Below are positions 46,568 through 55,918 of a DNA stretch of 64,000 nucleotides, in pieces. The notes beneath the pieces are model-generated. The model was not told the DNA's origin, did not search any database, and saw nothing but the letters and a program-made list of their open reading frames with translations. Every line of letters starts with the position of its first letter. The stretch's first letter is position 1. The translations under genes and the position numbers were made by a program. Source of the stretch: Fimbriiglobus ruber (GTDB lineage: Bacteria > Planctomycetota > Planctomycetia > Gemmatales > Gemmataceae); assembly GCF_002197845.1 (NCBI RefSeq), contig NZ_NIDE01000004.1:372001-436000 (forward strand). The letters are read 5' to 3'.

Positions 46568-47278
46568 ATGAGGTCCATGCTGCCACCCCGGATCGAAGAC
46601 ACGACCCTTCCCGGCATGCTCCGCCGGCGCGTTTGGCACAGCCCGGATGTCGTATCTCACGCGCTCGTGGTGTTGACGTTCACCCGCCTCTACCTCACCC
46701 CGCCGACCGGGACACCAAAGCCCGAAACGGTCGCGGCGGTCGAAAGCGCCCCGGACCTCGACGACCTGCTCGGACCGTTGGCCGTCGTGGTGAACCTGCC
46801 CGCTATCCGGCGGGTGAGCCTGAATCTCCTGAATAACACGTTGTCCGTCGAATACGAGGCGCCCGGCGGCCCGAGTTCGACGAAGGCGTCCGTGGTCTTC
46901 GCGACCGCGGAGGCAGCCGACGCGGCGTTCACCAAACTCTGGCGGCGGCTCGGTGATCGCTTTGTTCTCGATCAGAGCCGCCCCGATTTCTGGGCCGCCG
47001 CCCGGACACCGCTCGCGGTCATGGCCGGGATTCTCGCCGCCACCGTGGCAGTCGTGATCGGAGCCAGTTGTGCCGACGACGTCGTGGGCACTGGGGCGGG
47101 TTCCGTCACCGGCAGTGCCAAATCTTCTCTCCTGCCTGCCGCCGTCGAGGTAATATTCAGTTGGATCGATTGGCGGGTGGCGGGCGGGATCGGCGGTGCC
47201 GCACTGGCGGTCGCCCAGGTATGGCTGTACCGCCGACTCACCCGGCCGCCGGTTCGGCTCGAACTGTTTCCGCGATAA
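46568..47278 (+). CDS. Two-helix membrane protein, unknown
   Basis: 236 residues from ATG 46568. Residues 1-135 are soluble with a mixed alpha/beta pattern (VVVNLPAIRRVSLNLLNNTL; VVFATAEAADAAFTKLWRRL). Two hydrophobic segments follow at ~139-162 (AVMAGILAATVAVVIGASC) and ~197-220, with a short basic tail. No signal peptide. I do not recognise the family; it is probably specific to this bacterial group. It lies 44 bases before 47322-47804 on the same strand and probably shares a transcript with it. Confidence 0.7.
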   Translation: MRSMLPPRIEDTTLPGMLRRRVWHSPDVVSHALVVLTFTRLYLTPPTGTPKPETVAAVESAPDLDDLLGPLAVVVNLPAIRRVSLNLLNNTLSVEYEAPGGPSSTKASVVFATAEAADAAFTKLWRRLGDRFVLDQSRPDFWAAARTPLAVMAGILAATVAVVIGASCADDVVGTGAGSVTGSAKSSLLPAAVEVIFSWIDWRVAGGIGGAALAVAQVWLYRRLTRPPVRLELFPR

Positions 47279-47321
47279 CCCTTAACACGTATCACTCCGA
47301 CTTACCTCCGAGGCCCGTGGG

Positions 47322-47804
47322 ATGCGACGCGAAGATATTTACGGACTGATTCGGCGTATCCCTCCCCTCGATCACAGCAAGACCGTCCTCGTACTTCGAG
47401 GCGATCGTTCGATTAACGTCGACATCTTTTACCGGATGGAGCCGGAATACCTCGTCGTCCGCGGCCGGGAAAACGGCACGAACGACGAAGAGCGCGGGTT
47501 CTTCGTGCCGTACGAAGAGATCGCGTACATCAAGTTGGAGCGGACGGTCAAGCTGAACGAACTCAAGCGGATGTACGGCGAGCAGACCGGGCCGGACGAA
47601 GACCTTCTCGCGATGGTCACCGCCGAGACCGCGGCGACCACAACGCCTCTCCCGGTCAACTCGAAGACCCCGACCACGATCCCCACTCCCACCCCGATCG
47701 AATCGCTCGACCCGGCCGCGATTGCCAAGCAGAACCTGCTGGAGCGGATTCGCGCCGCCCGGACTTCCGCCGGTGTCCCCAATAAACCGGGCAGCCTGAA
47801 GTAA
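47322..47804 (+). CDS. Conserved small cytoplasmic protein, unknown
   Basis: 160 residues from ATG 47322. The N-terminal ~90 residues form a compact beta-rich domain (KTVLVLRGDRSINVDIFYRM; YLVVRGRENG; GFFVPYEEIAYIKLERTVKL). A Thr/Pro-rich linker and a helical tail (AIAKQNLLERIRAARTSAG) follow. The start is also marked by the clean change from the preceding gene's stop. It is probably cotranscribed with 46568-47278. No family recognised. Confidence 0.7.
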   Translation: MRREDIYGLIRRIPPLDHSKTVLVLRGDRSINVDIFYRMEPEYLVVRGRENGTNDEERGFFVPYEEIAYIKLERTVKLNELKRMYGEQTGPDEDLLAMVTAETAATTTPLPVNSKTPTTIPTPTPIESLDPAAIAKQNLLERIRAARTSAGVPNKPGSLK

Positions 47805-47848
47805 GCGCGGCGGCGCCGGATCGACGGGGGCCGCACGTTCTTTTCTTG

Positions 47849-48889
47849 TCAGGCGGGTGAGAGGGTATTTGGACCCGGTTCCGCGAGCGATCCGGCGACA
47901 GAAACGGATTGCGATTCCCCGAGACGTTGGTCCGGGGAACGGCTCGGCTCCAGCCACCGGCGGTGCAAGTCAATCGCGGCTTCAGGCCACGTCGGGAATC
48001 GAAAGGTGAATCCAGACTGTAATAACCGGCTCGGAATGACACGCCGGCTTTTCAGGACCAGTTCCGTCTCCGTTCTCATGAAAAACGCACCGATTTCCAA
48101 CATCCAGCGCGCCGCCGGTAGACCATAACGTACCCCGCACACCTCGCGCAGGACACGCATGAATTCCGCGTTCGGCAGCGGGTGCGGGGCGGCTAGGTTG
48201 ACCGGCCCCGTGACCTGCTGATTCGCGATCAAAAACTCGACCGCCCGCACGAAGTCGTCGGCGTGAATCCACGAAACGTACTGCCGTCCGTCTCCGGCCT
48301 TTCCACCCAGACCCTTGCGCACGAGCCCCCGGAAGACGTCGAACACTCCGCCGGGGTCGGGGCTCATCGTCATGGCGGTTCGCATCATGACTTTGCGAGT
48401 GCCCGGAACGTCGGCCGCCTCGAATGCGTGTTCCCACGCACGGGCCACGTCGATACTGAACTTCCAGGTGTCCGGTGCGGCCGGCTCGCTGCCGCCCAGA
48501 ATGCCGGTGAGTTCGTCGTTCGGTGCGTCGTATCGGTGGGCGTAAATCGTGGCGGTACCGGCCTGCAGCCACACCCGCGGCCGGCGGTTCGTTCGGGCAA
48601 GCGCGGCCCCCAACGTCCGCGTCGAATCGACCCGGGAGTCTAAAATCTCTCGCCGATTCCGGACGGAATACCGGCAGTTCACGCTCCGCCCCGCCAGATT
48701 CACGACGGCGTCCGCGCCCTCCAGTTCACGACTCCAATCGCCAACGGATTGCGGATTCCAGGCTACGACCCGCCACGGCGCGGGCCGAGGTGTCCGGGCG
48801 AGAACAACGACCTCGTGCCCGCTCGCGTGAAACGCCCGAGCGAGAAGGTGCCCCAACTGCCCGGACCCGCCCGGGATGACGATTTTCAT
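47849..48889 (-). CDS. TIGR01777 family NAD(P)-dependent epimerase/SDR protein
   Basis: 346 residues from the ATG at 48889, preceded by GAGGGCG; the frame extends further upstream without a start signal. The N-terminal MKIVIPGGSGQLGHLLARAF holds the dinucleotide-binding GGSGQLG. Segments such as ADAVVNLAGRSVNCRYS, LQAGTATIYAHRYD, and YVSWIHADDFVRAVEFLI are typical of the TIGR01777 (YfcH/SDR39U1) subfamily. Its substrate is unknown in most bacteria. The C-terminal ~45 residues are a disordered Pro/Ser tail longer than usual. It converges with 47322-47804. Confidence 0.9.
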   Translation of the reverse strand: MKIVIPGGSGQLGHLLARAFHASGHEVVVLARTPRPAPWRVVAWNPQSVGDWSRELEGADAVVNLAGRSVNCRYSVRNRREILDSRVDSTRTLGAALARTNRRPRVWLQAGTATIYAHRYDAPNDELTGILGGSEPAAPDTWKFSIDVARAWEHAFEAADVPGTRKVMMRTAMTMSPDPGGVFDVFRGLVRKGLGGKAGDGRQYVSWIHADDFVRAVEFLIANQQVTGPVNLAAPHPLPNAEFMRVLREVCGVRYGLPAARWMLEIGAFFMRTETELVLKSRRVIPSRLLQSGFTFRFPTWPEAAIDLHRRWLEPSRSPDQRLGESQSVSVAGSLAEPGPNTLSPA

Positions 48890-49101
48890 ATCGCGCCCTC
48901 GCCGTGGTTGATGTCCCGGCTGGGAAGACAACCGTCGACTTGGCACGGTGAGCAACTGGAGAATGAATCGGCGAATCCGATGTCGTCGGCCCTCGGCCGC
49001 GTCACGGTACGAGAAGCAGATGTGATGGTTCAAAGTCTGAAGGACTGATTTTTAGGCTTCATCAAGCTCGGGTGCCCTTTGAGGACACCCGGCCCGAGTT
49101 C

Positions 49102-49433
49102 ACGTTTTGGCTCATGAGGCGGCAGAGGTGCGATGAGTGCCATGTCGGCGGAATGTTCACTCCCGCGCTCGACGCGGCGCGCTGGTATTTTACCGCCTCA
49201 ACCCGTCGGCACCTTGCTGCCGTCGCGCTCGGCGCGGGTCTCCGACCCCGCCGTTCGGCCGACCGCGGGTCTCCCCGCCCGACGCACACCGCACGGGACA
49301 CCGACCGGATGGGCACGCGTGGGACGGGAGACCTGCGGTCGGCCGAACGGCGGGGTCGGAGACCCGCGCCGAGCGCCCGTGCGGGTGGTATTGCGGCGGG
49401 ATGGTTGCGCCTTGCCACCTCATGAGCCCACGT
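49102..49433. repeat. Nested palindromic element upstream of the TIGR01777 gene
   Basis: A perfect 42-bp inverted repeat (49225-49266 with 49335-49376) sits inside a weaker outer pair (near 49102-49125 and 49413-49433, both around GGCTCATGAGG). The 68-base centre has partial pairing next to the core arms. Apparent ORFs here on both strands encode mirrored Arg/Pro-rich sequences caused by the palindrome, so no gene is annotated. The rest of the gap (48890-49101) shows nothing certain. Confidence 0.8.
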
Positions 49434-49434
49434 T

Positions 49435-50448
49435 TTAATTACCCAGGACGTCTTTCAGTGTGTACGCAATACGGTAGCCGGCCAGTACGCCGCGCTTGAA
49501 CCCGATCGGCTGGACGGCTTTGGAATAGCCTTCGGGTAGGACACCGGCGTTGGCGTTCTCGATGCTGCCCGACAGGAGCTTATCGTTGAAGTAATAGGCC
49601 TTCGGAACGAGTTGGAAGCTCTCGTCGATCCACCGCTCGAAGTCGGTGACGGCCAGCGCGTCGGCGAATTTCTCTTTCGCGAAGTCCGGGTTCAGTTTCG
49701 GATCGAGTAGGGCGATCGCGACTTGCTGGTTCTTACGAAAGTCTTCCTCGTTGGTAATCAACCCGTCCCAGAAATAGTGGAGGTTGATCGGCCGCCCGCC
49801 CTCGCTGCCGCGGACCATGAACCGGGTGCCGCCCCGGTCGCCGACTTGTTTGCCGTTGTCGACGACCTGGAACTCCGTGGTACACAGGCTGACGGTGTGT
49901 AACGGCTGGTGCGCGTCGCCGATGAAGTGCATGACGAAGCACATCGCCACCGCCCGATCGGCGTCGGTCGTGGCGGTCTTGAACTTGGTCAGTCGCTCGG
50001 AAAACCCGCGGATGATGTTGATCTCGTCCGGCTCAACTAATTTCACTGTGTCCGGTTGGCCGGCCGGCTTGAACGGCCTGTTGATATAGTGCTGGGCCTC
50101 GACGCGGTCGCTTTTCGGGTAGAACTTCACGTCGGGCCGCGAGTCGTCCGCCCACCTGCAAGCCATCATGAAGAGGAATTCGTTCTGCTCGTCTTCGGTC
50201 AGACCACGACACGTGTCTTCCCAGCTGGAAAGCTTGTTGTTGATGCCGCGGTGGGCTTCGGTGAAGTACGGGTGCTTTCGCAGGATCGCGACGACCTTCG
50301 GGATCGTTCCCGGACTCTCTTTTTTCAGAACCCGGTAAGCGATCGCCCCCGTGGTCTGGTGCCCGGCCTTGCTCCACGCGAACGCGGGCGCCGACGCGAC
50401 CGCGACCAGGCACATGGCAACGACAGTCCGAACCAGATGACTCATCAC
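49435..50448 (-). CDS. Secreted S1/P1-type nuclease
   Basis: 337 residues with a signal peptide cleaved after AFA, giving a mature N-terminus Trp25-Ser-Lys-Ala-Gly-His30; in this family the mature Trp and His help bind the zinc cluster. Other ligands are seen in HYINRPF, HFIGDAHQPLH and INLHYFWDGLI. The enzyme cleaves single-stranded DNA/RNA and 3'-nucleotides outside the cytoplasm, probably for phosphate or nucleotide scavenging. Length is somewhat above the fungal enzymes but normal for bacterial members. It is divergent from the SGNH hydrolase gene. Confidence 0.93.
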   Translation of the reverse strand: MMSHLVRTVVAMCLVAVASAPAFAWSKAGHQTTGAIAYRVLKKESPGTIPKVVAILRKHPYFTEAHRGINNKLSSWEDTCRGLTEDEQNEFLFMMACRWADDSRPDVKFYPKSDRVEAQHYINRPFKPAGQPDTVKLVEPDEINIIRGFSERLTKFKTATTDADRAVAMCFVMHFIGDAHQPLHTVSLCTTEFQVVDNGKQVGDRGGTRFMVRGSEGGRPINLHYFWDGLITNEEDFRKNQQVAIALLDPKLNPDFAKEKFADALAVTDFERWIDESFQLVPKAYYFNDKLLSGSIENANAGVLPEGYSKAVQPIGFKRGVLAGYRIAYTLKDVLGN

Positions 50449-50974
50449 GACACCTACCGGGTGCGAGAAGTGGCCCTGAGCATGTCAAGGGTCCTGTTCA
50501 TGAACAGTCAACGTAGGTGAATCACTCGACGGCAGCATGAAGAACGGGTGAACTTTGCGTTGAGATTTGACGAGAACTCCACTCGGTTGTGACACCGGAC
50601 CCAGAAGACTTACGGCTCCCGTGCCGACTCCGCGAACGTCGTCAAGCACGCGTTCAGGATGCCGACTACCTCCCGCATCGTTCGGCCGCCCATTTCTCCA
50701 CCCATTCCTATAGTGGCCTGCTCGAACGCCACGCCGAGCTAATTGACTTGACCCGTCTGGAGAACGGACCGGTCGAGCGGTTTGTTCTGTCCTTATCCGG
50801 GGGGAGACTTCTTCCTGGGCATATATGTGTGCGATCTGCTTGAGTTGGAACGGGTTACGGACCGAACACAATTGTATACTTGTACGCAAAGACGAACCGG
50901 GGGGGACCGGCTCAGCTTTTCGCGCACAACCGGCTCGGTTGCGCCAAGGCCCGAGCCCTTGTCATTCTGCCGCT
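50449..50974. other. Intergenic region between S1/P1 nuclease and SGNH/FG-GAP gene
   Basis: About 525 bp with no supported gene. Frames of 84 codons (50589-50843, +) and 134 codons (50485-50889, -) overlap each other, lack ribosome-binding sites and show no recognisable domain. The region must contain divergent promoters, but I could not place one with confidence. Confidence 0.5.
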
Positions 50975-52795
50975 ATGAAGCACGCCCCAAAAAACATCTC
51001 GCTCGGTCCAGTCTTGGAACTTGAGGCGCGGGACGTCCCGTCCACGGTGTACACCGATCAGCCGATCATTCCGGCGTTCGACCCGGCCACGCTCGCCAAC
51101 ATCAAGCAAATCGCATACACGGGCCAACAGAATGGGGCCAACGTCAACGCGTTCATGAAGATCGGGGACAGTAACACTGACACTCCGAACTTCTTGTACC
51201 CGCTCGGCGCCGCGGGTTATAACCCGACGACCGCCGGACTGACGGCCGACGGGTTGCAGAGTACCTGGGCGGCGTACACGACCCCGATCGACGCCCAGGG
51301 CGACAACTCGTTCGATCGCACCAGTGCGGCCGCGTTCCCCGGGTGGATCGTGGGGGAGATGTTGACCGGGGTCCAGACCGAGGTCGCCCAGACACACGCG
51401 GCCGTCGCCCTGATCACGGCCGGTACGAACGACTGGCGCGTCGAAAGCGTGTCCACCTTCCAGACCGATCTCGAATACATGGTCGGCGAGTTGTCGGCCG
51501 ACGGCGTCATCCCGATCCTGAGTACCATCGGCTGGGACCGGTACAGCGGAGCCCAGTTCGATCCGGTCGTCGCCTCGTTCAATCAGGCGATTTCGGACGT
51601 CGCAACTGAAATGCACGTCCCTTTATTGAACCTGTGGCGGGCGATCGAGCCGCTGCCCAACAACGGCCTGATGCTCATCAACGAGTATTCCGCGTTCGAC
51701 GACCGCCACCTGGATGTTTCCCCGTACTACCCCGGCGGCGTCAACCCCGTCGATCTGCAGTACGGCCAGAACATGCGGACGCTCATCTTTTTGCAAACCC
51801 TCGGGGAACTCCGGTCGCTGGTCTTCTCACCGCCCGCTGTTCCCGCCGCCGCCCCGTGGACCCCGCTGACGTCCACGAGTGCCGTGTTCGCCGCCGGCTC
51901 CGACATCGCGGCCCCGAACCAGATCACGGTATACGACGCGGCGACCGGGACGACGCTCGACCAGTTCAGCCCGTTCGCGTCGTCGTTCACCGGCGGCGTC
52001 CGGGTGGCGGTCGGCGACCTGACCGGGGACGGCATCCCCGACATCGTGGCCGTCCCCGGACCGGGTGGCGGGCCCGTCGTCCAGGTGTACTCGGGCGCGA
52101 CGGGCCAGGAGATCGCCAGCTTCCTGGCGTTCGAGCCGACCCTGCGGGGCGGGTTGAGCGTGGCCGTGGGGGACGCCGACGGGTCGGGCCAGAACGAGAT
52201 CGTGGTCGGGTCCGGGGTCGGCGGCGGCCCGCGGGTCCGGGTGTTCAAACTGACCGGGGACGGTATCTCGGTGGTCAGCGACTTCTTCGCGTTCGACTCG
52301 TCCCTGCGGAACGGGGTGAGCGTGGCGGCGGGGAACTTCGGTCCGGGCGAGGGGGTGGCGGTCGGGGCCGGGTACGGTGGGGCTCCGGACGTCCGCCTGT
52401 TCAACGGGGCGACCGGCCAGTTGCAGTCCGAGTTCTTCGCGTTCGACTCGTCCCTCCGCGGTGGGGTGAACGTGGCGGCCGGCGCGCTGGGGGCGAACGG
52501 GGCGGTCCAACTCGTCGCCGGTGACGGACCGGGCGGCCCGCCCCAGGTCAAGATCTTCGACCCGTCGACCGAGACGGCGGCCGTGAGCTTCTACGTGGGC
52601 GACCCGACGACCGACGACAGCGGGGTTCGCGTCGCCGTGACCCAGGCGACGGCCAACACACCCGCGCGGATCGTAGCGGCCCCCGGCTATGGCGGCCCCC
52701 AACCGGTGCAAGTGTTTGACGCTTCGGGGAACCCGCTGTTCACCGTCGGCGGGAACGATCCGGCCCTTCAATCCGGTGCGTACGTCGCGGGATAA
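50975..52795 (+). CDS. Secreted SGNH/GDSL-like hydrolase with FG-GAP/VCBS repeats
   Basis: 606 residues from ATG 50975; the earlier frame start at 50825 is unsupported. The N-terminus has a LEPR-XLL-like segment (LELEARDVPS, 14-23). An SGNH hydrolase domain spans ~40-280: block I IGDSNTD with nucleophile Ser66, block III GTND (150-153) and block V DDRH with Asp242/His245 as the likely acid/base pair. It would hydrolyse esters, perhaps acyl groups on polysaccharides. Residues ~320-606 carry about five to six FG-GAP-type repeats (DLTGDGIPDIVAV, DADGSGQNEIVVG) and stop at GAYVAG, the same repeat phase as the other three FG-GAP proteins here. Export is inferred from the motif; no classical signal peptide is evident. 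Confidence 0.82.
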   Translation: MKHAPKNISLGPVLELEARDVPSTVYTDQPIIPAFDPATLANIKQIAYTGQQNGANVNAFMKIGDSNTDTPNFLYPLGAAGYNPTTAGLTADGLQSTWAAYTTPIDAQGDNSFDRTSAAAFPGWIVGEMLTGVQTEVAQTHAAVALITAGTNDWRVESVSTFQTDLEYMVGELSADGVIPILSTIGWDRYSGAQFDPVVASFNQAISDVATEMHVPLLNLWRAIEPLPNNGLMLINEYSAFDDRHLDVSPYYPGGVNPVDLQYGQNMRTLIFLQTLGELRSLVFSPPAVPAAAPWTPLTSTSAVFAAGSDIAAPNQITVYDAATGTTLDQFSPFASSFTGGVRVAVGDLTGDGIPDIVAVPGPGGGPVVQVYSGATGQEIASFLAFEPTLRGGLSVAVGDADGSGQNEIVVGSGVGGGPRVRVFKLTGDGISVVSDFFAFDSSLRNGVSVAAGNFGPGEGVAVGAGYGGAPDVRLFNGATGQLQSEFFAFDSSLRGGVNVAAGALGANGAVQLVAGDGPGGPPQVKIFDPSTETAAVSFYVGDPTTDDSGVRVAVTQATANTPARIVAAPGYGGPQPVQVFDASGNPLFTVGGNDPALQSGAYVAG

Positions 52796-52813
52796 GCGTA
52801 CGTCGCGGGATAA
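52778..52813 (+). repeat. Perfect 18-bp tandem duplication including a stop codon
   Basis: GCGTACGTCGCGGGATAA occurs at 52778-52795 and again immediately at 52796-52813. The first copy encodes the last residues (AYVAG) and stop of the SGNH/FG-GAP protein; the second is untranslated. Confidence 0.9.
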
Positions 52814-53015
52814 TGGTGGGCTCGACCGGGCCGCCGGCACAAGATATTCGGTTTTTGACCTGCAAGTTAATCAAAAGATCGTCGGCAAGTATCGATTCTT
52901 TCTTTTGTGTAAATTCAAAGCTCCAATTTGATATTGGATTTCGTAAATTGCGACAGCGACGTCGTTATTTTGAACCAATGATGTGCCCCTTCTCAGTTTG
53001 CCCGAGGTCTGAGGC

Positions 53016-54035
53016 ATGACACTCTCCTCAATTAATAAGAGGCCACGGGCATTTACACTGGTCGAATTGTTAGTCGTAATCGCCATCGTCGCCATCCTGT
53101 TCGGTCTTCTCCTTCCCGCTGTTCAGAAAGTCCGCGAGGCGGCAGCGCGGGCGAAATGTTCGAATAACCTGAAGCAAATCGCGCTGGCTTGCCACGGCTA
53201 CCACGACGTTCAGCAGACGCTGCCCGCGTCCGTTTTGGTCGGCCGCGGAATCAGCTGGAACGACGAAAACAACATGGGTCCGACGTTCCTGATGCTGATC
53301 CTGCCGTACATGGAACAGGCCGCACTTTACAATCAGGTCTCGGCTAGCGTCCTGAACTATCAGCAATTTTGCCCGCCCAACACCGCCGGCGGTTCCAACG
53401 ACCAAAACTGGCGGACCTATCGTGGGACTCCGATTCCCGCGTACAACTGCCCGTCGGAATCTTACGGCGGAACGCTGGGAACCCGGGCGGGCGGTGGGTG
53501 GGCCCGCGGGAATTACGGCGCGAACAACGGCCCCGGCGACCCGGGTAACATGGCCCGCGGCGGGAGCGAGATTATGACCCCCGCGAACTCGACCGTTGCT
53601 GCCTCCGGGGCCGGGGTACTGGTCATGAACGGCGGAGTGACCATGACCATGTTGACCAACGAAGACGGGGCGTCGAACACCATCATGGTGGCCCACCTCC
53701 GCGTCGGCCCGACACAAGACGATATGCGGGGAACCTGGGCGTTCGGTCAGACCGGGGCGAACTACCTGGCGAACGTCCCATACGGCGACGACTTGGGTCC
53801 GAATTACCCGTACTACGCGGCGGACGACGTTCTAGGGTGCAGTAGTCAGCCGGAAATCGAAATGGGCTGTTGGGACCAGTGGTACGGTCAGGCGACCGCC
53901 CGGAGCCAGCACCCCGGTGGCGTACTCGCGGCCATGGGTGACGGCACGGTTCGGTTCGTCGCCAATTCCGTTTCGACCGACACGTGGTTTCGGATGCTCA
54001 GTCGCAACGACGGGCTGACGTGGACGGATAACTGA
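53016..54035 (+). CDS. DUF1559 prepilin-type N-terminal cleavage/methylation protein
   Basis: 339 residues. A type IV pilin-like leader (RAFTLVELLVVIAIVAILF) with the processing site before Phe13 and conserved Glu at +5. The DUF1559 signature follows: LLLPAVQKVREAAARAKCSNNLKQIALACHGYHD, read in parts, and the C-terminal SQHPGGVLAAMGDGTVRFVANSV. Proteins of this type form very large families in planctomycetes and resemble type II secretion pseudopilins. Their function is not established. The gene stands alone, about 220 bases after the SGNH gene. Confidence 0.95.
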   Translation: MTLSSINKRPRAFTLVELLVVIAIVAILFGLLLPAVQKVREAAARAKCSNNLKQIALACHGYHDVQQTLPASVLVGRGISWNDENNMGPTFLMLILPYMEQAALYNQVSASVLNYQQFCPPNTAGGSNDQNWRTYRGTPIPAYNCPSESYGGTLGTRAGGGWARGNYGANNGPGDPGNMARGGSEIMTPANSTVAASGAGVLVMNGGVTMTMLTNEDGASNTIMVAHLRVGPTQDDMRGTWAFGQTGANYLANVPYGDDLGPNYPYYAADDVLGCSSQPEIEMGCWDQWYGQATARSQHPGGVLAAMGDGTVRFVANSVSTDTWFRMLSRNDGLTWTDN

Positions 54036-54216
54036 TCGCGCTTTTTTTGTACAGGCCTTTTCATGGCCTTCAGCTGCGTTCGGATAGGCCGGTCATTTTC
54101 CTTGCCGACAGAACGGCGTCTCGGGTAGAACGATCGAGCCGCCGTTTATCTCGTTTCGGTCCCACCCGGCCAGCTTTCCATCGGCCCGCCTGATTTACCT
54201 GCCGCGGAATCAACTC

Positions 54217-55881
54217 ATGCTCGCACGCTTCGTCTTCCCCTGCCTTCTGGCACTGCTCACACTTGCCGGTCAGTCGGCCGTGACAGCGCAAGAGCCGCAA
54301 TACGATCTCGTCATTCGACACGGGAAGATCGTGGACGGCACCGGCAACCCGTGGTTTGTCGGCGACGTGGCCGTGCGCGGGGACAAAATCGCTGCTGTTG
54401 GTCGCGGGCTTGCCGGCAAAGGCCGCCGGGAGATCGACGCCAGGGGGTTGGTCGTCGCGCCGGGGTTCATCGACATCCACTCACACTCCGATCTGCTCAT
54501 TCTCGAAGACGGCAACGCACCGAGCAAAGTCCGCCAGGGCGTCACGACCGAGATCCTTGGCGAAGGCAACTCGCCCGGCCCATACCCGAACCTCGAATCG
54601 GGCGGATCGGGCCGACGATTCGCCACGCTCGGCGCCTACTTCGAGACCGTCGAAAAGTCCGGCGTCGCCGTCAACGTGGGCTCGTATGTCGGCCTCGACA
54701 ACGTCTGGCAGGGCGTGATGGGGACGTCGTTCGATCGGCCGACCGAGGCCCAGTTTGCCCGCATGAAAGAGATACTCGCCGCGGCAATGAAGGACGGGGC
54801 GCTGGGCATGTCGAGCCTTCTGGCGATGCCGCCGGGTTCGCTGGCCACGACGGACGACATCGCCGAGTTGTGCAAGGTCGTCGCCCGGCACGGCGGCATC
54901 TTCTCCTCGCACATTCGCCACGAAGGGACCGACGTGGTGGACGCCGTGAAGGAAGCCATCGCCGTCGGCGAGAAGGCCAACATCCCGGTTGACATCATCC
55001 ACCTCAAGATCGCGGACGAGAAACTGTGGGGGCGGATGAACGAACTGGTCGCCCTCATCGAAGCCGCCCGCAAGCGCGGCGTCAACGTGCAAGCCAACGT
55101 CTACCCGTACACCCGAGGTAACAACAACCTCGCGAGCATCATCCCGCCGTGGGCCCACGAGGGCGGCACCGCGAAGTTGCTCGCCCGCCTGAAAGACCCC
55201 ACCCAGCGGCCGCGGCTGAAGAAGGAAATCAAAGAGGGCATCCCCGGGTGGTACAACCACTACACAGCCGTCGGCGGGGACTGGGGCCGGATGCTGATCA
55301 GCGGGAAGGGAACATACGAAGGGCTGACGATGGACCGCGTCATCGCCGCCCGAACCAAAGACAAAAGCCCGACGCCTGAATCTCTCGACGTGTTGTTCGA
55401 TCTCTTGATCGAGGAACACGGCTCAGTGCCCACGGTCTACGAACACCACACCGAAAAAGACATGAACCTGGCCCTCAAACAGCCCTGGTGTTCGGTCGGC
55501 TCGGACGGCTCGGCTTACGCCACGGAAGGGCCGCTCCGCCGCGGCAACCCGCACCCGCGCAACTTCGGGACGTTCCCCCGCGTCCTCGGCGTGTACGTCC
55601 GCGACCGTGGCGTACTTACCCTGGAGGACGCGATCCGAAAGATGACCTCGCTGAACGCCTCGAAAGTTGGCCTCACCGATCGTGGGCTCCTCAAGCCGGG
55701 GACGTTCGCCGACGTCACCATCTTTGACCCCGAGAAAGTGATCGACCTGTCCACTTACGCCGACCCGTTCCATTACAGCGACGGGATCGTTCACGTCATC
55801 GTGAACGGCACCACCGTCCTCGACGCCGGCAAGCCGACTGGTAACAAGCCGGGCCGGGCCGTCCGCCGGCCGACGCCGTGA
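54217..55881 (+). CDS. Exported N-acyl-D-amino-acid deacylase-like amidohydrolase
   Basis: 554 residues with a signal peptide (~24 residues, ending VTAQ). It has the composite amidohydrolase architecture: small beta domain (YDLVIRHGKIVDGTGNP, VRGDKIAAVG), then the metal-dependent barrel with H88-x-H90 in GFIDIHSHSD, VTTEILGEGNS, FSSHIRHEG, IIHLKIA and CSVGSDGSAYATEG. The end returns to the beta domain (LLKPGTFADVTIFDPEKVID). This order matches D-aminoacylase/N-acyl-D-amino-acid deacylases, which release D-amino acids, but members vary in substrate. Periplasmic location fits turnover of D-amino-acid-containing wall or peptide material. A large nested palindrome follows the gene. Confidence 0.88.
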   Translation: MLARFVFPCLLALLTLAGQSAVTAQEPQYDLVIRHGKIVDGTGNPWFVGDVAVRGDKIAAVGRGLAGKGRREIDARGLVVAPGFIDIHSHSDLLILEDGNAPSKVRQGVTTEILGEGNSPGPYPNLESGGSGRRFATLGAYFETVEKSGVAVNVGSYVGLDNVWQGVMGTSFDRPTEAQFARMKEILAAAMKDGALGMSSLLAMPPGSLATTDDIAELCKVVARHGGIFSSHIRHEGTDVVDAVKEAIAVGEKANIPVDIIHLKIADEKLWGRMNELVALIEAARKRGVNVQANVYPYTRGNNNLASIIPPWAHEGGTAKLLARLKDPTQRPRLKKEIKEGIPGWYNHYTAVGGDWGRMLISGKGTYEGLTMDRVIAARTKDKSPTPESLDVLFDLLIEEHGSVPTVYEHHTEKDMNLALKQPWCSVGSDGSAYATEGPLRRGNPHPRNFGTFPRVLGVYVRDRGVLTLEDAIRKMTSLNASKVGLTDRGLLKPGTFADVTIFDPEKVIDLSTYADPFHYSDGIVHVIVNGTTVLDAGKPTGNKPGRAVRRPTP

Positions 55882-55918
55882 TTTCGGGCCGGAGATTCCA
55901 TGTCGTCGCGGTGGGAGG

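Noticed and set aside
49072-49499. Cluster of overlapping frames of 60-120 codons on both strands
   Set aside because: They arise from the nested palindrome at 49102-49433; mirrored Arg/Pro-rich sequence, no start signals.
50485-50889. Short frames upstream of the SGNH/FG-GAP gene on both strands
   Set aside because: Mutually overlapping, no ribosome-binding site and no recognisable fold.
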